A DNA stretch of 64,000 nt from DASZUK01 sp035547695 (GCA_035547695.1 DASZUK010000044.1:12307-76306), one strand, 5' to 3'. Counted from the stretch's first letter, positions 17,102 to 25,820 are shown. Notes: generated by a model from the letters alone, not told the origin. Translations and numbers: made by a program.

Positions 17102-17716
17102 CTACCGGGCCTTTCGGCGGGCGATGTGGGCGAACAGGCGGTGCAGCCGGCGGTCTGGGGTGAGCTCGGGGTGGAACGCGGTGGCCAGGACCGGGCCCTG
17201 CCGGACCGCGACGGGGTCCGAGCCGCCGTCGGCTCCCGGAGAGAGGGTGGCCAGGACCTCCACGCCCGGGCCGACCTCCACGACGACCGGGGCACGGATG
17301 AACACCGCCCGCATCGACGCCTCCGGGTCGTCGGGGTCCAGGCCCGAAGCGTCCAGGGTGCCCTCGAAGGAGAACCGCTGCCGGCCGTAGCCGTTGCGGC
17401 GCACCGCGCAGTCCAGCACCCCGAACGACCGCTGGTCGGGCCGGCCGTCCAGGATCCGCCGGCACAGCAGCACCAGGCCGGCACAGGTGCCGAAGGCGGG
17501 CAACCCGTCACCGAGGGCGTCGGCCAACGGCCCGTACAGGCCGGAGGAGCCCAGCAGCATGGACAGCGTGGTGGACTCCCCGCCGGGCAGCACGACGCCG
17601 TTGATCCCGTCCAGGTCGGCCGGGCGGCGGACCAGCCGGGTGGCCTCCCCCAGGTCGTCGAACGCCGCGACGTGCTCGCGGACGTCCCCCTGCAGGGCCA
17701 GGATGCCGATGGTCAC
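17102..17716 (-). CDS. pdxT: Pyridoxal 5'-phosphate synthase glutaminase subunit PdxT
   Basis: PdxT hydrolyses glutamine and channels ammonia to PdxS for de novo PLP synthesis. The protein is 204 aa. Class I glutamine amidotransferase features are clear: LPGGEST (44-50), nucleophile Cys78 in GTCAGLVLL, and the His182-x-Glu184 dyad in AFHPEL. GTG 17716 gives the family N-terminus VTIGILALQGDV. It lies 29 nt downstream of pdxS on the same strand, so the two are co-transcribed and expected to form the usual 12+12 complex. Confidence 0.96.
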   Translation of the reverse strand: MTIGILALQGDVREHVAAFDDLGEATRLVRRPADLDGINGVVLPGGESTTLSMLLGSSGLYGPLADALGDGLPAFGTCAGLVLLCRRILDGRPDQRSFGVLDCAVRRNGYGRQRFSFEGTLDASGLDPDDPEASMRAVFIRAPVVVEVGPGVEVLATLSPGADGGSDPVAVRQGPVLATAFHPELTPDRRLHRLFAHIARRKAR

Positions 17717-17745
17717 GGCGGCGGCGCTGACGGGGTGGCCGGCGG

Positions 17746-18708
17746 CTACCAGCCGCGGTCGGCCAACCGGTCCTGGTTGGCCAGCCCCGCCACCTGCTGG
17801 CCCCGCATGGGCTCCCCGAGGCCGGTGGACACCTTGGCCACGTGCTCCGCGTCGGCGTAGTGGGTGGTGGCCTCCACGATGGCCCGGGCCCGGCGGGCGG
17901 GGTCGTCGCTCTTGAAGATGCCCGATCCCACGAACACGGCCTCGGCGCCGAGCTGCATGACCAGCGAGGCGTCCGCCGGGGTGGCGATGCCGCCGGCGCA
18001 GAACAGCGGCACCGGCAGCCGGCCGGTCTCGGCGATCTCCTGCACCAGCCCGATCGGGGCCCGCAGCTCCTTGGCCCAGCCGTACAGCTCGGCGCTGTCG
18101 GCCTGGGTGATCCGGCGGATGTCCCCGGTGATGGACCGCAGGTGCCGGACCGCCTCCACGATGTCCCCGGTCCCCGCCTCCCCCTTCGACCGGATCATGG
18201 CGGCCCCCTCGGAGAGCCGCCGCAGCGCCTCCCCCAGGTTGGTGGCCCCGCACACGAACGGGATGGTGAACGCCCATTTGTCGATGTGGTAGGCCTCGTC
18301 CGCCGGCGTGAGCACCTCGCTCTCGTCGATGTAGTCCACCCCGAGGGCCTGGAGGATCTGGGCCTCGGCGAAGTGCCCGATCCGGGCCTTGGCCATCACC
18401 GGGATGGTCACCGCCTCCTGGATGCCCTGGATCAGGGCGGGATCGCTCATCCGGGCCACCCCGCCGTCCCGGCGGATGTCCGCCGGGACCCGCTCCAGGG
18501 CCATCACCGACACCGCCCCGGCGTCCTCGGCCACCTTGGCCTGGTCCGCGTCGACCACGTCCATGATGACCCCGCCGCGGAGCATGTCGGCCAGCCCGCG
18601 CTTGACGGTGAAGGTGCCGGTCTCCCTGCCCCCGGGTGGCGCAGTCCCAGGCTGTCCGGGCTGCCCGGTCTCGGGTTGGCCGGCCGTCGGCTCCGGCGTG
18701 GTCGTCAT
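17746..18708 (-). CDS. pdxS: Pyridoxal 5'-phosphate synthase subunit PdxS
   Basis: PdxS condenses ribose 5-phosphate, glyceraldehyde 3-phosphate and PdxT-derived ammonia into PLP. The protein is 320 aa. After a 30-residue Pro/Gly/Gln-rich head, the TIM barrel shows GVIMDVVDADQAKVAEDAG, the Schiff-base Lys107 in PVMAKARIGH, the second Lys in MIRSKGEAGTGD, and the phosphate-binding GSGIFKSDDP near the end. All are normal for the family. The N-terminal head is longer than in Bacillus. The gene is first in the pdxS-pdxT pair. Confidence 0.97.
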   Translation of the reverse strand: MTTTPEPTAGQPETGQPGQPGTAPPGGRETGTFTVKRGLADMLRGGVIMDVVDADQAKVAEDAGAVSVMALERVPADIRRDGGVARMSDPALIQGIQEAVTIPVMAKARIGHFAEAQILQALGVDYIDESEVLTPADEAYHIDKWAFTIPFVCGATNLGEALRRLSEGAAMIRSKGEAGTGDIVEAVRHLRSITGDIRRITQADSAELYGWAKELRAPIGLVQEIAETGRLPVPLFCAGGIATPADASLVMQLGAEAVFVGSGIFKSDDPARRARAIVEATTHYADAEHVAKVSTGLGEPMRGQQVAGLANQDRLADRGW

Positions 18709-18753
18709 CTCCCCATTCTACCGAGCCCGGCGGCCGGGACCGGTTGGCGCTGG

Positions 18754-20538
18754 TCAGCCTGTCGGGTACTCCCGTGTGAGCGCCTTCATGTATGTGGGCT
18801 CCGACGCCATCAGGCAGGATGTGTACACCTTCCCCCCGCCGGTCCAGGCTGTGGTGGCCGAGCTGTCCCACCCAGTTCCCGGCCCTGTGGAGACCTCCTG
18901 GTAGATGCTGACGGCCGCCGTGGCCGCCGCGCCGACCCTGGTGCCCCACTTGGCGACGAACCGGTACGACGACGTGGCCGAGTCCAGCGCGCTGGTCTCG
19001 GCGACGGCCCCCTGCGGGGCACCGGTGAGGTTGTAGGGCTGCTCCGCGGCCGCCTGCTGGGCCGCCTCCTCCTCGGCCAGGTCCTCGTAGTACTTCTCGT
19101 CGGCCTTGCCCCTGAACGTTGTCTGGGCGTACTGGTTCCCGATCTGGCCGGCCGCCGTCGTCTTCCCGGTCGGTGTGCCACTGGTGGCTGTGCCGTTGCC
19201 GTTGGCCGACCACACGGTGGCGCAGTTGAGGTAGGCGGTCATCAGGGTGATGGTCTGGGAGATGTCGGTGAGGACGTCGTTCAGGTCTGTCAGCCCGGCC
19301 CCGCTCACCCCCAGCGCCTGCAGCAGGTCGCTGACCCCGGTACCGAGGAGGACGACCAGGCTGCCGGCGGCGGTCAGCGGGTTCTCCCCGATGACGAGGG
19401 CCGAGACCGTGGCGGCCACCACCCCGGTGGCCTTCTTCGCGGCGATCGCGACCTGTGTCGCCGCCTCGGTGATGGCGTCACCGATCTTCTGCCCGACCGA
19501 CTTGGCGGTGTAGTCCGAGTAGACGGCCTTGTCGGCGTCCATGGTCACCCAGGCGTAGTTGCCCTGCGACCCGGTCGGCTGTCCCGTCCAGCCTGTGAAG
19601 TTGTCCCCGCTGTGGCCGGTGGCGGCCAGGGCGACCGTGGTCCCGCCGATGTACTCGTGTGTTGTCGCCGAGGTGTCAGGACAGTTGGGGGCCGGGCTCA
19701 CCGACTCGCCTGTGTCGAAGTCCGAGGTGAGCTTGTAACAGATCACCTGGTAGGTGGCGGTCACGGTGACCCCGGAGGTGGAGCCGTCGAGGAGGATGCC
19801 GGGGGCATCTGCCGCCGTCCCGGTGGCCGCGTCGCTCCATCCCTTGAACTGGTACCCGACGGACGGGGCGTTGGCGGCCGGGGCGAAGGTCGTGCCGACG
19901 GTGTACGACGCGGTCCCGATCGGGCAGTCCGGGGGCGGGGACACGTCGATGAAGTCCGCTGTGCTCGGCGCCTCCTCGGTGTGCCGGGTGCCGTTCGGGC
20001 TGACCAGGGTCACCTGGGGGTAGACCCCCTCGCAGGTCCAGGCGGTCGCCGAGCTTGTGCCGAGGAATGTGGTCCCGAACGTGGCGACCTGGACGCCGGG
20101 GTAGTTGACGACCTTTGTCCCGCCTGTGGCCGTGGCCTTGTGCGTGGACACCGACCAGCCCTGCAACGGCTTGCCCTTGACCGGGGTGGCCGTCAAGGTC
20201 ACCGGGCTGCCTGTTGTGCCGCGCCACCGGTCGTAGTAGGTGCCCGGCGGGCAGCCGTTGTTGCCGTCGCGGAATGTGGTGGCCACGGTGGCCGAGCCGG
20301 CCGGGATGACCTTGACCGACAGCGTCCGGCAGGTGAACGAGTTGTAGAAGTCCGCGGTGATGGTCAGGTTGCCGTTCACCGTCACCGAGGTGTCCAGCCA
20401 TGTGCTGAGCAGTGTCGGGTCCCCTGTCCAACGCAGGAAGGAGACCCCCTGGGCGTTGACCTTCCCGTGCAGGCTCACGCTGGTGCCGGGCAGGTACCAC
20501 CCCGTCCCCATGGTGGGGCAGTTCCCCGTCGGCGACAC
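18754..20538 (-). CDS. InlB-like repeat protein, apparently missing its 5' end
   Basis: This 594-aa ORF is not recognised as a whole. Residues 1 to about 340 hold four loosely repeated modules of the divergent InlB B-repeat type: a Cys-containing CP-G turn, a 'GTxVxLxAxPxxGxxFxGW' core, and a closing beta strand (RWTGDP, LQGWSV, FKGWSD, FTGWTG). Residues 380-470 contain a hydrophobic Ala/Val segment (GVVAATVSALVIGENPL and following). The C-terminus is a soluble mixed domain. The first available start is GTG 20538, which lands inside the first repeat, with no signal peptide and a TGA shortly upstream in frame, so the gene looks 5' truncated. ACA Thr codons are common. Function unknown. Confidence 0.55.
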   Translation of the reverse strand: MSPTGNCPTMGTGWYLPGTSVSLHGKVNAQGVSFLRWTGDPTLLSTWLDTSVTVNGNLTITADFYNSFTCRTLSVKVIPAGSATVATTFRDGNNGCPPGTYYDRWRGTTGSPVTLTATPVKGKPLQGWSVSTHKATATGGTKVVNYPGVQVATFGTTFLGTSSATAWTCEGVYPQVTLVSPNGTRHTEEAPSTADFIDVSPPPDCPIGTASYTVGTTFAPAANAPSVGYQFKGWSDAATGTAADAPGILLDGSTSGVTVTATYQVICYKLTSDFDTGESVSPAPNCPDTSATTHEYIGGTTVALAATGHSGDNFTGWTGQPTGSQGNYAWVTMDADKAVYSDYTAKSVGQKIGDAITEAATQVAIAAKKATGVVAATVSALVIGENPLTAAGSLVVLLGTGVSDLLQALGVSGAGLTDLNDVLTDISQTITLMTAYLNCATVWSANGNGTATSGTPTGKTTAAGQIGNQYAQTTFRGKADEKYYEDLAEEEAAQQAAAEQPYNLTGAPQGAVAETSALDSATSSYRFVAKWGTRVGAAATAAVSIYQEVSTGPGTGWDSSATTAWTGGGKVYTSCLMASEPTYMKALTREYPTG

Positions 20539-20650
20539 CGAGACGGTCCCGAGCGGGCCGGCCGGCGGACGGGGCCGAGCCAGCCCCCTCCGCTCCCTCC
20601 ATCACTTACTGAACGCTAGTCAATTGGGCGCCCGGGGGTCAACGGACTGG

Positions 20651-20676
20651 ACGCCGGGGGTCAGACGCCGGGGGTC
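20651..20676 (+). repeat. Two 12-bp direct repeats with 14-bp period
   Basis: ACGCCGGGGGTC occurs at 20651 and again at 20665, with a weaker copy just upstream. It lies in the gap between the truncated InlB-like gene and vapC; nothing else is visible in that gap. Confidence 0.6.
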
Positions 20677-20716
20677 GACGGGACGCCCGGGCGGCAGCCC
20701 TCGCCGGCCGGGCCGG

Positions 20717-21112
20717 CTAGGGCCGGTGGACCACCAGCGGCGAATGGGCGGCCAACGCGTCGAAGTCCCGATCGGCATGGAGCAGCGCCACGTCCCGCCG
20801 GATGGCGACCGCGGCGACGAGGCAGTCGATCAACCGGCGCACCGTCCCGCCGCGCTGTCGACACCCGCGGTAGAGGGCGGCTGCCGCGTCGTAGTCAGCC
20901 GGTCGGACCGCGAGGAGCTCCGTCCGGCCGAGCAGGCCGCGGAGCGACCGCAAATGGGGCTCGTCCCGGGCGCCGGCCAGCACCTCCATCCGGACCGGAT
21001 CGCAGGTGGCCAGCCGGTCACCGCCGGCCAGCAGGGCGTCCACCGCCTCGCAGGCCGGCGATCCGGTGTCCCGCAGGAACTCGATCCAGGCCGAGCTGTC
21101 GACCAGGATCAC
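20717..21112 (-). CDS. vapC: VapC-family PIN-domain toxin
   Basis: VapC toxins are Mg-dependent RNases that usually cut tRNA or rRNA. This one is 131 aa with a complete PIN fold: N-terminal Asp5 in ILVDSSAWIEF, a middle acidic residue in MEVLAGAR, the third Asp in RRLIDCLVAAVAI and the fourth in HADRDFDAL. The GTG start overlaps the vapB stop (GTGA), the usual antitoxin-first coupling. It looks intact. Confidence 0.92.
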   Translation of the reverse strand: MILVDSSAWIEFLRDTGSPACEAVDALLAGGDRLATCDPVRMEVLAGARDEPHLRSLRGLLGRTELLAVRPADYDAAAALYRGCRQRGGTVRRLIDCLVAAVAIRRDVALLHADRDFDALAAHSPLVVHRP

Positions 21113-21315
21113 GAACCGGTGGTCCGGGCAGTCCTGAGCTCACCCAGGTCGCCCTCCCAGCCGCTGCCCCGGAGCGCTCTCGCATCGTCGATCGACAGTT
21201 CGGCGGCCAGCTCCTGCAGGGCGAAGTTCACCGCTTCCCGCTTGGTCCGCAGCCCGTAACGCAGCATGACGGTTTCGCAGGCCCGCTCATCGATGTCGAT
21301 GTTGGTGCGCGACAT
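21109..21315 (-). CDS. vapB: VapB-family antitoxin
   Basis: This is a 68-aa antitoxin of the VapB type with a ribbon-helix-helix N-terminus (MSRTNIDIDERACETVMLRYGLRTKREAVNFAL) and a C-terminal toxin-binding tail (GSGWEGDLGELR). ATG 21315 gives the family start, and an upstream in-frame ATG at 21330 is not needed. A TATCCT box ends six bases before this ATG, suggesting a leaderless transcript. It overlaps vapC. Confidence 0.9.
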   Translation of the reverse strand: MSRTNIDIDERACETVMLRYGLRTKREAVNFALQELAAELSIDDARALRGSGWEGDLGELRTARTTGS

Positions 21316-21321
21316 ACACCA

Positions 21322-21327
21322 AGGATA
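21322..21327 (-). promoter_or_regulatory. Probable -10 box (TATCCT) of leaderless vapBC
   Basis: On the minus strand TATCCT is followed by 6 nt and then the vapB ATG. This fits TANNNT-type leaderless initiation, and no ribosome binding site is visible. Confidence 0.6.
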
Positions 21328-21345
21328 CACCTGCCACTCGGACGC

Positions 21346-22611
21346 CTACCACTCGGCGAGGGCGGCCTCCCGGACCGAGGTGGCGTCCAGCTCGCCCTCC
21401 ACCGGGGCGTCCCGGTGGCCGACCATCGGATCCACCCACAGCCACCGGGTGGTGGCCCACCGCCGGCCGGTGAACACCGACCCCGCCGCCGGCGGCGGCC
21501 CCTGCTGCAGCACCTCCAGCGCGTCCCCCAGGCCCCTCGGGTACCGCACCGTCAGGGCCGCCAACTGGTCGGCCCGGTACTCACGGCCGGCCCCGAGGGC
21601 CCGCCGCACCCACCGGTCGTTGCCGGTGGCCCGGGCCAGCGGGCCCAGGACCGCAGCGGCGACCGACGACACCGCGGGGTCCCCGACCTTCACGTGCGCC
21701 AGCTCGTGGGCGACCACGCCCTCCATCTCGATCAGCCCCAGCCGGTCCAGCAGGCCGGTGGTGACCACCAGCACGTTCCGGCCCTGCCCCGTCCCGACGG
21801 TGCAGGCGTTCGGGACCGCGTCCTCCAGCAACCACAGCTCCGGGCGGGCCACCCCGAAGGAGGCGCACAGCCCCTCCACCAGGTTGGCAAGCTGCGGGTA
21901 GTCGTCCTCGTCCGCCGGCCCGCCGCCCAGCAGCCGCAGCACCGCCGGGCCGCTCCGCCGCTCCACGGTCCCGGCCACCCCGGCGGCCACCGCCACGACC
22001 ACCACCACGCCAGCGATCGCACCGGCCACCGGGCCGACGACGATCCCCAGCACCACCCCGACCACCAGCCCCAGCACCACGCCCGGGGCCGCGCCCGCCA
22101 TGGCGCTCAGCCTGCGGACCCGCCGCCGGTTCGCCCTGGCTCCGGCTTCCCCGCCGCCCTCGGCCGTCGCGGGCACCGGCTCCGGAGCCGGTGCCACCGC
22201 CACCCTCGCCGTGTCCGGTCCCGGCGGCGCCGGGCGCGACGACCGCTGCCCGCCGGACCCCGGCCCCCGGGAACGGCCGCCGCCGGAACGGTTCCCCGAA
22301 CCGCCGGACCCGCTGCGGCCGCCCTGGCCCCGGCCGCCACCGTGACCGGACGCCGACCGGTTGCCCCCCTGGCCGCCGCCACTGCGGGACCTCGACCCCG
22401 ACCGGTGCCGCGATCGGCTCCGGCCGCCCTGGCCGGCCCGCCCACCCTGGCCGCCCTGGCCGCCCTGGCTGGCCTGGCTGGGCTGGCCTCCAGGACGGTT
22501 GCCGCCGGCCCCGCTGGGGGGCTGGCCGCCGCCGGTGCTGCGGTCGCCGGACGTGCCGCCGGACGCGCCACTGGACGCGCCGCCGGGCGTGGTCGAAGAG
22601 GGCTCGGTCAT
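21346..22611 (-). CDS. M48-family (HtpX-like) zinc metalloprotease with disordered head
   Basis: The protein is 421 aa. Residues 1 to about 165 are an almost pure Gly/Ser/Arg/Gln low-complexity region, followed by two hydrophobic helices (GVVLGLVVGVVLGIVVGPVAG and IAGVVVVVAVAAGVAG). The protease domain has the zinc motif HELAH (near residue 300, in GVVAHELAHVKVGD) and the third ligand Glu in REYRADQLA. Conserved PNACTVG and LLDRL segments also match M48. HtpX-type enzymes degrade damaged membrane proteins. The long Arg/Gly-rich cytoplasmic head is unusual for the family. Confidence 0.88.
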   Translation of the reverse strand: MTEPSSTTPGGASSGASGGTSGDRSTGGGQPPSGAGGNRPGGQPSQASQGGQGGQGGRAGQGGRSRSRHRSGSRSRSGGGQGGNRSASGHGGGRGQGGRSGSGGSGNRSGGGRSRGPGSGGQRSSRPAPPGPDTARVAVAPAPEPVPATAEGGGEAGARANRRRVRRLSAMAGAAPGVVLGLVVGVVLGIVVGPVAGAIAGVVVVVAVAAGVAGTVERRSGPAVLRLLGGGPADEDDYPQLANLVEGLCASFGVARPELWLLEDAVPNACTVGTGQGRNVLVVTTGLLDRLGLIEMEGVVAHELAHVKVGDPAVSSVAAAVLGPLARATGNDRWVRRALGAGREYRADQLAALTVRYPRGLGDALEVLQQGPPPAAGSVFTGRRWATTRWLWVDPMVGHRDAPVEGELDATSVREAALAEW

Positions 22612-22868
22612 GCGCCCGCCAGGTTACCGGCCCGCCGCGCCCACCCCAGGTCTCGGCCTGCCGGCCGGGGTGGCGAACCGGCCGATAGCGCGTTGTGGCC
22701 GCCGTTACCGAACCGGCATTCCCCACTGACATGTTCGGTGAACGCCGGCAATTCGGGGGTGTGCGGGCACGGCAAACAACCAATTGTCCCCATCGGTTCC
22801 CAGGTCATTTTTAGTTATGGTCGACCTTCCCAGGGAAAATACAGCGGGTTCTTGGCTGAATCTCACGA

Positions 22869-22881
22869 TATCGGGCCGATA
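22869..22881. promoter_or_regulatory. 13-bp palindrome upstream of amtB
   Basis: TATCGG-G-CCGATA is a perfect inverted repeat just upstream of the GlnR-like half-site array. It could be a second regulator site. The rest of the 381-base gap (22612-22992) is AT-richer than average, as expected for a promoter region. Confidence 0.4.
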
Positions 22882-22888
22882 CCGGCAG

Positions 22889-22926
22889 TTCACGGACCGT
22901 AAACGACCGGGAAACGAAGAGGAAAC
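22889..22926 (+). promoter_or_regulatory. GlnR-like operator array before amtB-glnB
   Basis: Four pentamers follow at exact 11-bp spacing: TTCAC (22889), TAAAC (22900), GAAAC (22911) and GAAAC (22922), each separated by 6 nt. This matches the actinobacterial GlnR box layout gTnAC-n6-GaAAC-n6. It lies 66-104 nt before the amtB start, a fitting place for nitrogen control. Confidence 0.65.
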
Positions 22927-22992
22927 AACGACGGTCCAATCTGTCGGCGTCCGCCGAGCGACCAGCTCGTCCCTGGCACGGAGAGGAACAGT

Positions 22993-24357
22993 ATGCACAT
23001 CAATACCGGTGATACCGCCTGGATCTTGGCCAGTACGGCATTGGTCCTGCTGATGACGCCCGGGCTGGCCCTCTTCTACGGCGGCATGGTCCGGGCCAAG
23101 AACGTCCTCGGCATGCTGATGCAGAACTTCGCCGCCATCGGCGTGGTGAGCCTGGTCTGGGTCTGGCTGACCTACAGCCTGGCCTTCGGCCCCGACAACG
23201 GCGGCCTGATCGGCAACTTCAACTTCTTCGGGCTGTCCAACACCGACAACGCCAGCGGGACCATCCCGACGCTGGTGTTCGTGGCCTTCCAGTTGATGTT
23301 CGCCGTCATCACCCCGGCCCTCATCACCGGGTCCAGCGCCGACCGGCTGAAGTTCGGCAGCTTCATCATCTTCATCATCGCCTGGTCCGTCCTGGTGTAC
23401 GCCCCGGTCGCCCACTGGGTGTGGGCCGCCGGCGGGTGGATCCACGACCGCGGCGCCGAGGACTTCGCCGGTGGCACCGTCGTGCACATCAACGCCGGCG
23501 TCGCCGGCCTGGCGGTCGCCATGGTGGTCGGCAAGCGCCAGGGCTGGCCGAAGCGGCCGATGGTGCCCCACAACGTGCCCATGACCCTTCTCGGGGCCGG
23601 CCTGCTCTGGTTCGGCTGGTTCGGCTTCAACGCCGGCTCGGCTCTCGGCGCCAACAACCTGGCCGCCAACGCCTTCATCAACACCAACACCGCCACCGCG
23701 GCCGCCCTGCTGGCCTGGATCCTGGTGGAGAAGCTGACCAACGGGAAGTGCACCACCCTCGGCGCGGCCTCCGGCGCCGTGGCCGGGCTGGTCGCCATCA
23801 CCCCGGCCTGCGGCTTCGTCAACATCCTCGGGTCCACCGTCATCGGCGTGGCGGCCGGCGCCCTCTGCGCCCTGGCCGTCCGGCTGAAGTACCGCCTGAA
23901 GCTCGACGACGCCCTCGACGTCGGCGGCGTCCACTTCGTCGGCGGGGTCGTCGGCGCCCTGCTCATCGGGTTCTTCGGCACCGCCGCGGTCGGCGGGGTC
24001 GACGGCGTCTTCTACCACGGCGGCTGGGCCCTCCTCGGCCGCCAGGGACTGGCCGTCGTCGCCGTCACGGCCTACTCGTTCATCATGTCCTGGCTGATCG
24101 CCATGGCCATCCACAAGACCATCGGCTTCCGGGTGACGCCGGAGCAGGAGGAGCTCGGCATGGACCTGGCCCTGCACGCCGAGACCGCCTACGAGCTGAG
24201 CCCCAGCTTCACCGCCAGCGCCGGCCACTCCGGGGCCCACGGCGACAACGGGACGGCGGAACCCGAACCGGTGGCCGTCCCGGTCGGCACCGCCACGGCC
24301 GGCACCGGCCCGGTCGCCGCCGTCATCACCGCCACGGCCGACGGGGGTGCGGCATGA
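22993..24357 (+). CDS. amtB: Ammonium transporter AmtB
   Basis: AmtB conducts ammonium across the membrane as a homotrimer and is gated by PII. The protein is 454 aa with about 11 helices. Family hallmarks are seen: the start GDTAWILASTALVLLMTPGLALFYGGMVRAKNV, pore-lining His near residue 165 (VVHINAGVAGLA) and near 313 (GGVHFVGGVVGAL), and WFGWFGFNAGSA. The last 50 residues form an extra Ala/Pro/Glu tail beyond the usual C-terminus. GGAGAGGAA lies about 6 nt upstream of the ATG. The stop overlaps the glnB start (ATGA). A GlnR-like array sits upstream. Confidence 0.97.
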   Translation: MHINTGDTAWILASTALVLLMTPGLALFYGGMVRAKNVLGMLMQNFAAIGVVSLVWVWLTYSLAFGPDNGGLIGNFNFFGLSNTDNASGTIPTLVFVAFQLMFAVITPALITGSSADRLKFGSFIIFIIAWSVLVYAPVAHWVWAAGGWIHDRGAEDFAGGTVVHINAGVAGLAVAMVVGKRQGWPKRPMVPHNVPMTLLGAGLLWFGWFGFNAGSALGANNLAANAFINTNTATAAALLAWILVEKLTNGKCTTLGAASGAVAGLVAITPACGFVNILGSTVIGVAAGALCALAVRLKYRLKLDDALDVGGVHFVGGVVGALLIGFFGTAAVGGVDGVFYHGGWALLGRQGLAVVAVTAYSFIMSWLIAMAIHKTIGFRVTPEQEELGMDLALHAETAYELSPSFTASAGHSGAHGDNGTAEPEPVAVPVGTATAGTGPVAAVITATADGGAA

Positions 24358-24692
24358 AGCTCATCACCGCCGTCATCAAGCCGTTCAAGGTGGACGACGT
24401 CAAGGAGGCCCTGTCCAAGATGGGGGCCAACGGCCTCACCCTGAGCGAGGCCCAGGGCTACGGCCGCCAACGTGGGCACACCGAGGTGTACCGCGGCGCC
24501 GAGTACGAGGTGGACTTCGTCCCCAAGGTCCGCCTGGAGGTGGTGGTGGACGACGCCCAGGCGGACGACATGGTGGCCGCCATCGTCGGCGCCGGCCAGA
24601 CCGGCAAGATCGGCGACGGCAAGATCTGGGTGCTCCCCGTCGACCAGGTCGTCCGCATCCGGACCGGCGAACGCGGCCCCGACGCCCTCTGA
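24354..24692 (+). CDS. glnB: Nitrogen regulatory protein PII (GlnB/GlnK)
   Basis: PII senses 2-oxoglutarate and ATP/ADP and, in an operon with amtB, plugs the ammonium channel when nitrogen is plentiful. The protein is 112 aa, the normal length. It starts MKLITAVIKPFKVDDVKEAL; the T-loop has Tyr51 (YRGAEYEVDFVPK), the residue uridylylated in enterobacteria and adenylylated in actinobacteria; the C-terminal nucleotide site GKIGDGKIWVLPV is present. The ATG overlaps the amtB stop. It ends seven bases from the convergent pimA-like gene. Confidence 0.96.
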   Translation: MKLITAVIKPFKVDDVKEALSKMGANGLTLSEAQGYGRQRGHTEVYRGAEYEVDFVPKVRLEVVVDDAQADDMVAAIVGAGQTGKIGDGKIWVLPVDQVVRIRTGERGPDAL

Positions 24693-24699
24693 GGAGCGC

Positions 24700-25806
24700 T
24701 CACCGGACCGCCCGGGCACCGATCGCCCGGGCACCGATCGCCCGCTCGTAGACGGCCACGTACCGCGTCGCCAGGTGCCCCATGGACCACTGCTCGGCGT
24801 GGCCCAGCGCGGCCCGCCGGGCGGCGTCGGCACCCGGGCCGGTGTCCGCCAACGCCGCGGCCAACGCCGTCCCCAGGGCCGCCGGTTCCCCCGGGGGCAC
24901 CAGGACGGCGTGGCCGCCGGCGGCGGCCCGGTAGCCGGCGATGTCGGAGGCCACCACCGTGCAGCCCGCCGCCATCCCCTCCAGCAGCACCATCCCGAAC
25001 GACTCCCCGCCGAGCGACGGGGCGCACAGCACCTGGGCCCCGGCCAGCCTCGACGCCACCTCGGCGTCGTCCAGCACCCCCAGCCACCGCACCCGGTCCG
25101 ACGCCGGGTGCCGCCCCCGCAGCGCCGCGGTCTCCGGTCCGTCCCCGGCCACCCACAGCACCGCCGGACCGGGCACCGAGGTGAAGGCGTCCAGGAGGAC
25201 CGCCAGTCCCTTCCGCTGCTCGTGCCGGCCCAGGAACAGCACCGTCGGCCCCTCCGTCGGCCACGGCCGGGCGCCGGCGAACCGCTCCACCTCCACCCCG
25301 TTGAACAGCACCTCGTAGTCCCCGCCCAGCGCCACCCGGGCGGTGTCCGCGGCGGCCTCCGACACCGCGCAGCGGACCGCCATCCGGGCGTTGGCCCACC
25401 GGGCCAGCGGGCCCAGCAGCTCGTAGGCCCGGCTGTCCCCGGACCGGTGGTAGGTGCCCACCACCGGGGCCGGACCGGCCACCAGGCAGCCGTAGCCGGC
25501 CAGCGGGGCCAGCGGTTCGTGCAGGTGCACCACGTCGGCCCGGTACCGCCGGGCGAACTGCCGGGCCCGGACCGGGGCCAGCGGGGACAGCGACACCGGC
25601 GCCACCGACCCGTTCGACCGCACCGCCGCCGGCCGGCCGATGCGGTAGGCGTCCGGCCCCGCCGGGCCCGGCCGGCCCCGGTCGTCCGGCGCCACCACCG
25701 CCACCTGGTGCCCCAGGTCCCGCAGCGCCCGGGCCAGCCCCTGCACCTGCCCCTGCACCCCGCCGGGCCGGGACAGGCTGTACGGGCACACCATCGCCAC
25801 CCGCAC
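24700..25806 (-). CDS. pimA: GT4 mannosyltransferase, PimA-like
   Basis: The protein is 368 aa and has the GT-B fold of family GT4. PimA adds the first mannose to phosphatidylinositol. Seen features are the N-terminal VCPYSLSRPGGVQGQV glycine-rich loop, VHLHEPLAPL, VLFLGRHEQRKGL, and the EX7E-type motif in GGESFGMVLLEGMAAG. GTG 25806 gives the usual start VRVAMVCPYS. It lies 14 nt after the acyltransferase gene in a pgsA-patA-pimA operon, the arrangement known in mycobacteria, which supports PimA over other GT4 enzymes. The last residues are doubled by a 15-bp tandem repeat (AIGARAIGAR). Confidence 0.9.
   Translation of the reverse strand: MRVAMVCPYSLSRPGGVQGQVQGLARALRDLGHQVAVVAPDDRGRPGPAGPDAYRIGRPAAVRSNGSVAPVSLSPLAPVRARQFARRYRADVVHLHEPLAPLAGYGCLVAGPAPVVGTYHRSGDSRAYELLGPLARWANARMAVRCAVSEAAADTARVALGGDYEVLFNGVEVERFAGARPWPTEGPTVLFLGRHEQRKGLAVLLDAFTSVPGPAVLWVAGDGPETAALRGRHPASDRVRWLGVLDDAEVASRLAGAQVLCAPSLGGESFGMVLLEGMAAGCTVVASDIAGYRAAAGGHAVLVPPGEPAALGTALAAALADTGPGADAARRAALGHAEQWSMGHLATRYVAVYERAIGARAIGARAVR
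24716..24745 (-). repeat. 15-bp tandem duplication at the pimA 3' end
   Basis: Two adjacent 15-bp units, differing at one base, encode the repeated AIGAR at the C-terminus of the PimA-like protein. Confidence 0.8.
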
Positions 25807-25820
25807 CGCGCCCCGCCCCC

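Noticed and set aside
22705..24240. Long minus-strand ORF across amtB
   Set aside because: It is a frame shadow rich in Gly, Asp, His and Gln, as expected opposite a high-GC gene; amtB is certain.
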